Positions 15,871 to 24,268 of a DNA stretch of 64,000 nt are shown piece by piece (position 1 is the stretch's first letter; each line of letters begins with the position of its first letter). This DNA comes from Acidobacteriaceae bacterium (GTDB lineage: Bacteria > Acidobacteriota > Terriglobia > Terriglobales > Acidobacteriaceae). A model generated the notes under the pieces. It was not told the origin of the DNA. It did not search any database and saw only the letters and a list, made by a program, of their open reading frames with translations. The DNA lies in the NCBI GenBank assembly GCA_003134655.1, contig PLBY01000079.1, forward strand, positions 62,001 to 126,000, given 5' to 3'. A program made the translations under genes and the position numbers.

Positions 15871-18681
15871 CTAGTTGACGCTGAGGCTGAGCGCCGGGCT
15901 CACCGAGTGCGTCAGCGCAGAGTTGACGGAGTCGGTCCCTGTGACCGTCACCGTGTAGCTGCCCTTGGGAGTGCAACCCGTGCAGCCGCCGCCACCTCCG
16001 CCGTTGTTGCTGCTGCCACCGCAAGCCGGCAGGAAGAACAGGGCAGCCATGATCAGGCCAAGAAGCAGGAAGCCCAGCAGTTTCTTCCTCCGCGAGTCAG
16101 CGGTGCTGAAGCGCATGCCCACCAGTGACAATCCAACGACCGGCAGCCACATGGCATAGAACACTCCGCCCGACCCTTGGTTCATGGCATGCGCCGCGCC
16201 GGTTGTGCTTACCGTTAACGTCGACGTGCCCGCTCCACCCGTGACCGCAGTGGGGATCGGACAGGTAGGGAGAGGTGATCCACCGCTGACGCTGGCCACC
16301 GAGCACGTGAAGTTCACTGTGCCCGTATAGCCGTTCGCCGCAGTGATCGTGATGGTCGAGGTTGAAGAACCGCCCTGAGTAACCGCAGCGAGCGCCGTGC
16401 CAGCGATGGTGAAGTCGGGGCCAGTCGAGGTCGTCGAGTACCTCACAACGTAAGCGTCCGTCCCGCCTTTGTTGGCACTTTGCGAGGCTGATTGCGTGGG
16501 GAAGTCGGTCGACGTGGTGTTCCCGGTTACGTAAATGTTGGCACCGGCGCTGTCAACTGCAAGAGCGCCGATCACGCCGCCGCCGATTGTGTCTTCGTTG
16601 AGAGATCCTCCAAGATAAGTGGAGAAGAGAAGAGTGGAGCCCCCTGCGCTGATCTCGCTGACGAACGCATCGTTCTGTCCTTTGTTGGCGCTCTGCGTCG
16701 GGCTGGCGGTCGGGAAATTCGTGGATGATGTCTGGCCGGTGACGTAGGCGTTCTTATTGCTGTCCAGGGCAATCGCCACGCCCGTGTCATTGCCGCTTCC
16801 GCCCAGGTAAGTGGAATAAACCAACTGCGCGCCCGTAGGATTTAGCTCGGTTACGAACGCGTCCAGAGTGTTGCCACCATAGACAGGCTGAAGTGCAGAC
16901 TTCAGAGGGAAATGAGCGGACGATGAGGTATATCCGGTGACATACGCATCATCGGAGCCGTCAACTGCGATGCCGAGTCCGGTGTCGTTCGATTCACCGC
17001 CCAGGAATGTGGAGTACACATAGCCACCACCGGATGAATTGATCACGGTGACGAAGGCGTCGTACAAGGCTCCATTACAGTTTGCGTCAGTGCCGCATGA
17101 ACCCTGGAAAACGCCAGATGTTTTGGGGAAGTCAGGGCTGTTGGTTCCCCCGGTTACATAAGCGTTCTTCGAGCTATCCACTGCGATCGCGACTGCAAAG
17201 TCATTGTTACTTCCGCCTAGGTATGTGGAATAGTCAAGGGCGCTGCCGTTCGCGCTCAACTTCGTCACGAAACCGTTTGCTGCACCTAAGAGTGTCCCTT
17301 GAATTGGGCTCTGCGTCGGGAAGTCAGTGGACGTAGTGGATCCCGTGATATAAGCGCTTCCTGCGCTATCCAGAGCGACGCCGGTTGCCACATCGGATCC
17401 ACTGCCACCGACAAATGTGCTGTAAGTCAGCGTGGATCCAGTCGCGTTCAGCTCTAGCACAAAAGCATCCACGACACCTTTGAACGTCTGAATTGGGCCC
17501 TGAGTCGGGAAGTCGGAGGAATTCGTGCCCCCAGCTACGAACGCGTTGCCTGACCCATCGACCGCGATAGCGTTGCCGCTGTCGTTGCTAGCGCCGCCGA
17601 TGTAGGTCGAGTAAACTAGCGAACCGGCTGGGGAAAGCTCGGTTACAAACACATCAAAGCCGCCCGCGTTGGTTCCGTGCAGACCGTTCTTGATAGGGAA
17701 ATCAGTTGATTTCGTCTGGCCGGTTACGTAGGCGTTGCCGCTGCCATCCACGGCGATTGCGTACCCGTCGTCCTCGGCGCTACCACCCAGATAAGTCGAA
17801 TAGCTGACCGACGGATCGATCACCAACTCGCGGCTGCGATCGTAATTGCCTAACTCGAACGCGACCTGGTTGTGGGCTTGCAGAACAAAACGCGCATCGA
17901 CCGGTTGGCGGGCTCCGTCTTTCTGTTGGTAGGCAACCGGCTTGTGCAGCAGAACGTCTCCTGCGGCGGACGCGAACACCAGATTTCCAGAATCATCCGT
18001 TGCAATGCGCTTCGCGCCCGAGACGCCGAGCCGGATCGGGGCAACACTTGCGCCCGGAGCGACGATGAAATCGAACTCCAGTTGCTTCCGCACACCGTAG
18101 AACGCCATGTCTACTCCGGGATAAACGTCCCGGTAGGACACACGCGCGTATTGCGCGGCATTCGAATGCCACTGGCTGCGATCATTGCCGATGAAGTAGT
18201 TGCTGTGTCCCGGCAACTGGCTGCCAGCGGCAATCTGCGGCTGCCCGTTTCCGTCCACCAGGTGCAAGTGAATTGCAGCGGTTCGGGTTTTGGACGGCGC
18301 TGTGAAATGGGGTTTGCCATTCACCTGCGTGGCTGCCTGCTCTGAACTCTGCAGCGCGAAGACCGTGTCGTTGGCCGTGAGGAAGACCGTGTAGCCGTTG
18401 CCTCGCGCCATGTACTTCACCTGCGGGTCGGTCTGTCCCTGGTTCGCCTCAAAGGCGAGAGGAAGAGCGCCCAGACTGGCTTGCACCCGGCCGCGCTGTG
18501 CCGCGCTTAGTGCCGGTGCCTGCGCTGCTGCAAGCGGCTTGGCCGCAGAGTTGCCGCTATGCGTGCGCAGACTGGCGGAGCCGGCGATTCCGGCGGCGGC
18601 TAGTACCGCGACCGCGACGATCGAGCCGAGGCCGACCCAACCAGCAGGCATGAATTTTTTTGAGGCAAATGACTTGGACAC
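15871..18681 (-). CDS. Large secreted SBBP beta-propeller-repeat protein with C-terminal membrane module
   Basis: A 936-residue exported protein starting at a GTG (18681) with an AGGAGG ribosome site 6 bases before it. A signal/anchor helix (GSIVAVAVLAAAGIAGSA) is followed by the conserved N-terminal domain of SBBP proteins (LPLAFEANQGQTDPQVKYMA, then VDMAFYGVRKQLEFDFIV). About nine SBBP repeats come next, each near YSTYLGGSxxDxGxAIAVDxSGNAYVTG (residues about 280-720). The last part is an Ig-like strand domain and the module FYAMWLPVVGLSLVGMRF, a helix ending LFFLPAC, a G-rich linker and a final domain ending LSLSVN. The role is unknown; cell-surface adhesion or polymer binding is plausible. 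A candidate promoter lies at 18816-18844. Confidence 0.85.
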   Translation of the reverse strand: MSKSFASKKFMPAGWVGLGSIVAVAVLAAAGIAGSASLRTHSGNSAAKPLAAAQAPALSAAQRGRVQASLGALPLAFEANQGQTDPQVKYMARGNGYTVFLTANDTVFALQSSEQAATQVNGKPHFTAPSKTRTAAIHLHLVDGNGQPQIAAGSQLPGHSNYFIGNDRSQWHSNAAQYARVSYRDVYPGVDMAFYGVRKQLEFDFIVAPGASVAPIRLGVSGAKRIATDDSGNLVFASAAGDVLLHKPVAYQQKDGARQPVDARFVLQAHNQVAFELGNYDRSRELVIDPSVSYSTYLGGSAEDDGYAIAVDGSGNAYVTGQTKSTDFPIKNGLHGTNAGGFDVFVTELSPAGSLVYSTYIGGASNDSGNAIAVDGSGNAFVAGGTNSSDFPTQGPIQTFKGVVDAFVLELNATGSTLTYSTFVGGSGSDVATGVALDSAGSAYITGSTTSTDFPTQSPIQGTLLGAANGFVTKLSANGSALDYSTYLGGSNNDFAVAIAVDSSKNAYVTGGTNSPDFPKTSGVFQGSCGTDANCNGALYDAFVTVINSSGGGYVYSTFLGGESNDTGLGIAVDGSDDAYVTGYTSSSAHFPLKSALQPVYGGNTLDAFVTELNPTGAQLVYSTYLGGSGNDTGVAIALDSNKNAYVTGQTSSTNFPTASPTQSANKGQNDAFVSEISAGGSTLLFSTYLGGSLNEDTIGGGVIGALAVDSAGANIYVTGNTTSTDFPTQSASQSANKGGTDAYVVRYSTTSTGPDFTIAGTALAAVTQGGSSTSTITITAANGYTGTVNFTCSVASVSGGSPLPTCPIPTAVTGGAGTSTLTVSTTGAAHAMNQGSGGVFYAMWLPVVGLSLVGMRFSTADSRRKKLLGFLLLGLIMAALFFLPACGGSSNNGGGGGGCTGCTPKGSYTVTVTGTDSVNSALTHSVSPALSLSVN

Positions 18682-18815
18682 GAGAATCCTCCTGTGATGG
18701 AACCCTGAAACACCGTTCTGTGAAAATCGACTCGGACTGAGGTCAAACCAATCCTCGAACCGCAGGCTTCGTGCCCTGAGTCAACAAGGTTGCAAATGTT
18801 TGCAGCTTAGCTGCG

Positions 18816-18844
18816 AGTATGGAATGGTCAACACGCCTTGTCAA
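18816..18844 (-). promoter_or_regulatory. Candidate sigma-70-type promoter for the SBBP gene
   Basis: On the minus strand, TTGACA (18839-18844) stands 17 bases before CATACT (18816-18821). The start codon is about 135 bases further on. The -35 is consensus; the -10 matches 4 of 6. Confidence 0.45.
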
Positions 18845-18952
18845 TGAAGGGTAGATAGCAATTAAGGTACCACCCGCAATGGGCAGCCTCACTCTGCGGC
18901 GTTGCGCCGGGGGCCAATCGCTCTCAAGTCAGACGAATTCGGGGGCTGAGCC

Positions 18953-19550
18953 TCACGGTACTGTGACGATAACACCCGTACACGCTTTCGGGCCAACCCT
19001 GCGGTAGCTATGCAGCACCGCGGAATCGAAATAAATCGAGTCTTCGGGTTCCAGCACGAATTCTTCGCTGCCAATCTTGATCGCCAGCGACCCTTTGATC
19101 ACGTAGAGAAACTCGACCCCCGCGTGCTGGTGCGGCTTGAGTTTCTCCAGCGGAACCTCTTGAAAATCCGCCAGAAAGGCGCTCAGTTTGCGCTCGGTGG
19201 CGCGGTAGTCGAGGCACTCGAAGTAGTACTGCACATCGGGCGTGCCCGGCCTTTCGGGGAAGCGCACGCGCTCTCCCTTGCGCACCAAGTCCGACCACCC
19301 GGCGTTTGCGTTCGTCGGTAAAGAAGTAGTCGAGACCGACCCCAAAGACCATGGCGATGCGCAAGAGTGTGGGCAGAGTGGGAAACAACTTTCCTCTTTC
19401 CAGCTTCGACAGCAAGGCCGCCGAGAGGCCCGTATGCTTGCCCAATTCCACCAGTCCCATGCTCTTACGGAGCCGCATGGAGCGCAGTTTTTCGCCAATC
19501 GAATACCGTCCCAAGCCTTCGGAAATCGTGTCGGTTATGCCAGTTGTCAT
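18953..19550 (-). pseudogene. XRE-cupin transcriptional regulator, frame-disrupted
   Basis: The ATG at 19550 opens a helix-turn-helix frame (KLRSMRLRKSMGLVELGKHT, then GLSAALLSKLERGKLFPTLP) that continues to LDYFFTDERKRRVV. The natural continuation VRKGERVRFPERP and the whole cupin (KPHQHAGVEFLYVIKGSLAI to VLEPEDSIYFDS and VLHSYRRVG) lie in the next frame, ending at 18953. One extra base in GGTCGGAC at about 19290-19297 explains the break; removing it gives a normal 198-residue HTH-XRE plus cupin_2 regulator. Such regulators bind a small ligand in the cupin and act near transport or catabolic genes. Either the gene is recently inactivated or the assembly has an indel. Confidence 0.75.
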
Positions 19551-19590
19551 TTCTCTATAATAAAATAGATGTTCTTGTTAGTAAATGTAT

Positions 19591-19672
19591 CGTAGAGACG
19601 TTGCTTGCAACGTCTCTGCTTGCGGCGTCCGATGTGCTGGCGAGAGAGACGTAGCAAGCTACGTCTCTACGA
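19591..19672. repeat. Dispersed palindrome, family B, inverted double unit, copy 1
   Basis: A first unit GTAGAGACGTTGCTTGCAAC with CGTCTCT (from 19592) and a second unit AGAGACGTAGCAAGCTACGTCTC (19645 on) are each palindromic. Spacer 26 bases. Same layout at 40074 and 54745; a single unit at 21385. Confidence 0.85.
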
Positions 19673-19686
19673 CTGCTTTAGGGTGC

Positions 19687-19717
19687 AAAAGGAAAGCCAC
19701 GCCAGGAGGGCGTGGCT
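19687..19717 (-). terminator. Terminator after the AsmA-like gene
   Basis: The stem AGCCACGCC (19695-19703) / GGCGTGGCT (19709-19717) with a 5-base loop is followed on the minus strand by TTCCTTTT. Confidence 0.75.
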
Positions 19718-19758
19718 CTTATATGGGTTCTGGGTTTGCGGTTCTTTCGGTGAAATCC

Positions 19759-21333
19759 TTACTGCGGTTTCTTCTTGTTGAACAATCCCATCACGTTGTT
19801 CACGGGATTCTGCTGGTTCGCATTGCCTTGGCCGAGCCCTTTCAGCAGTCCGGTGGCAATGCCTTTGACGTCCGGAACAAACTTGGGATCGGAGGTTGTT
19901 CCCGAGACGCCAAACGGGATGCCCATTCCTCCGACGGCCGCGTTCATTTTGAAGGCGAGTTCGTTGGCCGGACTCACCGTGCCTCCTCCGGTAACCACGC
20001 CGATCTGCGGCACGTTGAGATTGATATTGTCGGCCTTCGTGCCTTCGGGGGCCACGCGGACATCGGAACTGAAATTCTGAATCGTGGTGTCGTTGCCCGT
20101 GGTCTTCCCCGACAGCGCCGAGATGGCAGAGAGCTTTGATCCCAGGTTGAAGTTGGCGAGCGTGGAGTTTTCCAGTTTGACGTTTCCAACCGTTACTAAC
20201 TTGTCAACCGGACCAGCAATGGCCATGGTCGTCGCGAGGGTGCCGCCTTTCAGCGTTGCCTTCGGAGGTAATATCACGCCCACCGCGGGGAGGATGGCCT
20301 CGAGATCGTCGACCGGCATGCCCTGTCCGTTCACTCTCAAATTGATGGAAGTCACTTTGCCGTGAGCGTCGTAGGTACCCGTCATGTGCGCCACCGCCTT
20401 GCCCATGGCGATGTCGCATTGCGGAATCGTGCCCGTCTGCTTGGCCAGATCATGCATAACGGTATAGGTCACCTGCACGGGTTTCCCCGCAGGCGATCCC
20501 TTCTTCACGACCTGTAAATTCGTGGCTGTCAGCTTGCCCTGGGTTTTCGCCTGGTGGCCGTCAGAGGTGACGGTTCCCTCGTAATCGGCGATGCCCGAGA
20601 TCCCGGCTGCAGGATCAATAAATCCCGATGCCGCCAGATTCATCTTTTGTATCGTAACCTTGGCTTCGAGCGGAGTCTCGGCCGCATTGTCGGCATTGAT
20701 CGGTCCGGCTTTGCCTTCCAGTTTCAGGCTACCGTCGGCCGGCAGTTGCGCTGTCATCTTGAACGGAAAGGAAGACGTGAAAGAGAAGTTTGTCACTTCA
20801 ATAGTAACCTTGTCGTACACGCGGGGCTTCTCATCCGATCCCGCGCGCGACACCGTCAGGCGCCCGTTATTCACGTTCAACTTCGCCACTGAGAGGTTCG
20901 GATTTCCAGAGGATGCCGCGGGTTTCGTCGCCGACTTGTTGTTTCCCCCCAGGCTCGAAAAATTCCATTTCTCGCCGTTCTCCGATCGCACCAGGCTGAT
21001 CTCCGGCTCCTTCAGGGTCAGTTCGGTCACGTTCAGTTGCTTGGAGAAAATGAGCGGCATCATTTCCACACCTACTTTGAGCGATTTGGCCTGCACGAAT
21101 GCCGACTTGCTGAACGCCGGATCGTCGGCAATGGAAATGTCGTCCGCCGAAACGCTGCCGGAAAAGAGCGAGAGCGAGAGATTGCCCACCTTGACCTGCC
21201 GGCCCAGCGCGGTCGTCAGGTCCGATTCCAGGGTCGGCCGGAACGTGTTCGCGTCGATGAAGAAGGGAATCGCGATGGTGATGACAATGAGCACGCCAAC
21301 GACGATGGCCAGGATTTTCAGGATGCGTTTCAT
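19759..21333 (-). CDS. AsmA-family protein
   Basis: A 524-residue protein from the ATG at 21333, fixed by an AGGAGG ribosome site. An N-terminal membrane helix (ILAIVVGVLIVITIAIPFFID) is followed by the conserved AsmA start (FRPTLESDLTTALGRQVKVG, NLSLSLFSGSVSADDISIAD). Long beta-strand-rich parts follow (LNVTELTLKEPEISLVR, FSFTSSFPFKMTAQLPADG, TTMAIAGPVDKLVTVGNVKL), and the end is a Q/N-rich charged tail. AsmA-like proteins are inner-membrane-anchored periplasmic bridges thought to help move phospholipid toward the outer membrane. It is longer in the middle than short AsmA homologues and much shorter than TamB. It is transcribed alone or with the upstream TPR gene at 21425. Confidence 0.85.
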   Translation of the reverse strand: MKRILKILAIVVGVLIVITIAIPFFIDANTFRPTLESDLTTALGRQVKVGNLSLSLFSGSVSADDISIADDPAFSKSAFVQAKSLKVGVEMMPLIFSKQLNVTELTLKEPEISLVRSENGEKWNFSSLGGNNKSATKPAASSGNPNLSVAKLNVNNGRLTVSRAGSDEKPRVYDKVTIEVTNFSFTSSFPFKMTAQLPADGSLKLEGKAGPINADNAAETPLEAKVTIQKMNLAASGFIDPAAGISGIADYEGTVTSDGHQAKTQGKLTATNLQVVKKGSPAGKPVQVTYTVMHDLAKQTGTIPQCDIAMGKAVAHMTGTYDAHGKVTSINLRVNGQGMPVDDLEAILPAVGVILPPKATLKGGTLATTMAIAGPVDKLVTVGNVKLENSTLANFNLGSKLSAISALSGKTTGNDTTIQNFSSDVRVAPEGTKADNINLNVPQIGVVTGGGTVSPANELAFKMNAAVGGMGIPFGVSGTTSDPKFVPDVKGIATGLLKGLGQGNANQQNPVNNVMGLFNKKKPQ

Positions 21334-21384
21334 GATTGGTACCTCCTGCCGGAACGGCAAATTGCGGTCGGGTTTGCGGAAGAA

Positions 21385-21410
21385 AGAGACGTTGCCAGCA
21401 ACGTCTCTAC
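21385..21410. repeat. Dispersed palindrome, family B, single unit
   Basis: AGAGACGTTGC CAGC-type centre AACGTCTCT: one unit of the B palindrome lies between the AsmA-like and the TPR gene. Confidence 0.8.
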
Positions 21411-21424
21411 ATGCGCTGAGTTTA

Positions 21425-22663
21425 TCACTGCGGGTCCTGCAATAGCTCGGGCGAAGGGACGGTTCCGGTTTCCATCTGCTTTTCCTGGGCGGAGCGATGT
21501 TGGTTGTCGATGTTCACCGCCGCCTCCAATTCCTTCTTGGCCTCTGCCTTGCGTCCCAGGTGGAGCAGCACCTGCCCATGGACGTAGTGAACGTCGGTGC
21601 GCTCGGGATCGAGTTTGCCCGCCGCTTCGATCTCGACCAGGGCAGCCGCATATTTCTCCTCGCGCTGATAGATCTTCGCCAGCCCGAGATGAGAATTGAC
21701 CAGCCGGGGATCGCGCCGTAGCGCCTCGCGATAACTCTTCTCGGCGTTCTTGTCGTCCTGCATCAGCCAATAGACATCCCCTAATTGGTCGTAGTCGAGG
21801 GCCAGATCGGGCTCCACTGCGGCATCCTTCAGGAATTCATCGCGCGCCTGCGGGTAATCCTGCTTCTTCAAGTAGGTGTACCCCAGGTTGAAATGCACGA
21901 AGGGAAGCTTGGGATCCGCCTCAGCGGCCATCTGAAACTCCGCCAGAGCCGCGTCGTACTGGTTGAGATTCAGATGATATTTCCCCACGAAGAGGTGGTA
22001 CGCAGGTGAGCCATCGCCTAATTTAATTAACTGCGCAGTGGCGCGGTCGTCGAGTTCCTTGCGCCCCGCCCGGTGGGCCGCGTTGGAAAGCACGTACAGA
22101 TATGGCAGTTGACCCGATTCCTGGGCCCAGAGCGGCTCCAGTGTCGTAGCCGCATCGGCCCAGCGTTCGGCGAAAAAATAACAGAGTCCCAGAAGATAGC
22201 GAGGCTGCAGGGCGTCGGATTGATCGCGCACCACTGACTCGAAGGCAGGAATCGCTTTCAGGAATTCATTCTGACGGTAGTACGCGAGTCCAATGTTCAG
22301 CCGGATGCCGGCCACCTGCGGCATCAAGTGCTCCGCTTTTTGCAGCGTTTCGAGAGCCTTGCCCCATTGCTTGCGCCGCATGTAGACCACGCCCAGGTTC
22401 GCGTAGGCTCCTCCGGATTGCGGATCCACTTGCAGAACGGCACGGAAATCGCGCTCCGCTTCGTCCAATCGTCCCTGAGTCAGAGCATCCTGTCCCAACT
22501 GAAAAAGTTTCGCCGGATCGGCGGGCCGCGCGTTGGCAGAACTCGCTGCAGGAGCGGCGCTGCGCCCATTTCCCGCGGGCGCAGACGTAGTTTGGCGCGG
22601 CGGATGGGCTGTTGCCATCTCCACCATCAGAAGCAAAACGAAGCTTAGCGATGTGATTCGCAC
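21425..22663 (-). CDS. Exported tetratricopeptide-repeat protein
   Basis: A 412-residue TPR protein. The GTG at 22663 is chosen because a signal peptide follows at once (RITSLSFVLLLMVEMATA). The longer frame to 23116 runs through repeat DNA and antisense to the LacI gene. From about residue 45 on there are ten or so TPR units, for example KLFQLGQDALTQGRLDEAER, GAYANLGVVYMRRKQWGKAL, GIRLNIGLAYYRQNEFLKAI, FVHFNLGYTYLKKQDYPQAR and VNSHLGLAKIYQREEKYAAA. It probably scaffolds envelope proteins. No catalytic part is seen. Confidence 0.8.
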   Translation of the reverse strand: MRITSLSFVLLLMVEMATAHPPRQTTSAPAGNGRSAAPAASSANARPADPAKLFQLGQDALTQGRLDEAERDFRAVLQVDPQSGGAYANLGVVYMRRKQWGKALETLQKAEHLMPQVAGIRLNIGLAYYRQNEFLKAIPAFESVVRDQSDALQPRYLLGLCYFFAERWADAATTLEPLWAQESGQLPYLYVLSNAAHRAGRKELDDRATAQLIKLGDGSPAYHLFVGKYHLNLNQYDAALAEFQMAAEADPKLPFVHFNLGYTYLKKQDYPQARDEFLKDAAVEPDLALDYDQLGDVYWLMQDDKNAEKSYREALRRDPRLVNSHLGLAKIYQREEKYAAALVEIEAAGKLDPERTDVHYVHGQVLLHLGRKAEAKKELEAAVNIDNQHRSAQEKQMETGTVPSPELLQDPQ

Positions 22664-22754
22664 GCTTGACACTGGTATTACTCTCTGCTGTAGTGTCCGC
22701 CAGTGTACGCTTTCAATACAAGCGGCAACGCCAAGTCTGAAAGCACACTTGAGA

Positions 22755-22883
22755 CATGTGGGGACAGCCGCCCTCGGCTGTCCGTCGGGCCGAAGGCCCG
22801 ATCTCTGATCATCTGACGGACGGTTTATAGCAAGATCGTCGAGCTTCGCTCGACGGAGAGCCGAGGGCGGCTGTCCCCACATA
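22755..22883. repeat. Family A palindromes as an inverted pair, copy 4
   Basis: A forward copy (22755-22784) and a reverse copy ending GGGCGGCTGTCCCCACAT (to 22883) flank a spacer with smaller stems (GGGCCGAAGGCCC and GTCGAGCTTCGCTCGAC). It lies between divergent genes. Confidence 0.85.
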
Positions 22884-22927
22884 GTTTCTGAACCGCGCCG
22901 CGATTTCGTTCCGGCGCAAAGGCTGCG

Positions 22928-23974
22928 ATGGTGACCATTCGTGACGTGGCGAAGGAAAGCGGATTTTCCTCGACCACCGTGTCGATCGTGTTGAACAACG
23001 CGCCGTTGGCACGCTACATTCCCGCGGTCACCAAAAAGCGCATCGAGCGCGCGGCGCAGAAGCTCGGTTACCGTCCCAACCAGTTTGCCCGCTCCCTGCG
23101 CAGCAAGCGCAGCCATACCGTCGGCGTCATGGTCTTCGACATGACCGATCCCTACTGCACGCTAGTGCTGCGCGGCATTGAAAACACGCTCTACCAATCG
23201 TCGTATCTGCCGATTCTCACCGACGTGCATAACGAGCGCAGCCGCTTCGAGCGCTATCTAGAGATGCTGCTCGACCGCCGCATTGAAGCCCTGATCGTGC
23301 TCGCCAACTGGCTTTTCCTCGATATCAACCTGCTCGGCGATTTGGAGAAGAGCAGCATCCCCACGGCGATGATCGGCTGCGAGCTGAAGACCGACACGAT
23401 CAGTTCCATCATCGTCGACAACGAAGTCGGCGGCTACCTCGCGCTCGAACATCTGCACTCTCTGGGGCACCGCAAGATCGCATTCATCCGCGGGCCCAAA
23501 GCGCTGACTGATAGCTCTCCACGATGGCGCGGCATCCGCAATTGCGCCAAAGAATGCGGCCTGGAACTCGATTCCCGACTGATCATGGAATTGCCGGAGT
23601 CGCGCGATCCCGTGTCGAGCTTCGAATCGGGCCAAAAGCTCACCGACGAACTGATCAAGCAGAAGCGTCCCTTCACCGCGTTGCTGGCCTTCGATGATAT
23701 GAGCGCCTTCGGCGCCATTCGTGCGCTCAACCGGGCCGGAGTGCGGGTGCCCGAGCATTGCTCGGTGATCGGTTTCGACGACATCGCGACCTCCGCTCTG
23801 TACTCGCCGTCGCTCACGACGGTCCGCCAACCCATGGAAGCCATGGGTGCGTCGGCCGTGGGAATCGTGGTCGACGGCATCAATGGCGTGCTGGAAAAGC
23901 GGGAGATCAGCGCCACCCATCGCAAGGTCGCCCCGGAATTGGTGGTGCGGGAGTCGACGCGTAGCTTGCTCTGA
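22928..23974 (+). CDS. LacI-family transcriptional regulator
   Basis: A 348-residue LacI/GalR regulator. The N-terminal helix-turn-helix is typical (TIRDVAKESGFSSTTVSIVL), with the hinge helix KLGYRPNQFARSLRSKRS near residues 45-62. The periplasmic-binding-protein-like core has VGVMVFDMTDPYCTLVLRGI, ALIVLANWLF, GHRKIAFIRGP, TALLAFDDMSAFGAI and VIGFDDIATSALYSPSLTTV. The effector is probably a sugar or sugar derivative. In acidobacteria such regulators often sit directly before a large TonB-dependent receptor, as here (24269), which suggests control of that receptor in glycan uptake. Confidence 0.9.
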   Translation: MVTIRDVAKESGFSSTTVSIVLNNAPLARYIPAVTKKRIERAAQKLGYRPNQFARSLRSKRSHTVGVMVFDMTDPYCTLVLRGIENTLYQSSYLPILTDVHNERSRFERYLEMLLDRRIEALIVLANWLFLDINLLGDLEKSSIPTAMIGCELKTDTISSIIVDNEVGGYLALEHLHSLGHRKIAFIRGPKALTDSSPRWRGIRNCAKECGLELDSRLIMELPESRDPVSSFESGQKLTDELIKQKRPFTALLAFDDMSAFGAIRALNRAGVRVPEHCSVIGFDDIATSALYSPSLTTVRQPMEAMGASAVGIVVDGINGVLEKREISATHRKVAPELVVRESTRSLL

Positions 23975-24268
23975 GCGGTTGGTGGCGGGAAGCGAGTCCG
24001 AGGGCAATCATTGGGGAATGAGCGCTCACGGATGGGCGCAGAAACTGATGTCATCCGGCTCACTTTCTTTCGTTTTTTTCTTGACAGTAGATGCCCCGTA
24101 AAAGCACTATTCATACGTTTTAATACGCCCGACCTGGGTCTCAATCCACTGTCGGGCCGACGTGTCCATCGAAAATGCAGCCCCGGGCCGTGAGGCTCGG
24201 AAGAAATGCGGCAAGAGCTGACTGAACCAGCGCAGGGCAATGCCCGCGCTCACGGGGAGAGCGTGACC

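Noticed and set aside
22664-23116. Upstream extension of the TPR frame at 21425-22663
   Set aside because: It passes through family A repeat DNA and antisense to the LacI gene; the signal peptide marks the real start.
24081-24115. TTGACA followed by TATTCA as a promoter of the receptor gene
   Set aside because: The spacer is about 21 bases, too long for a sigma-70 promoter.
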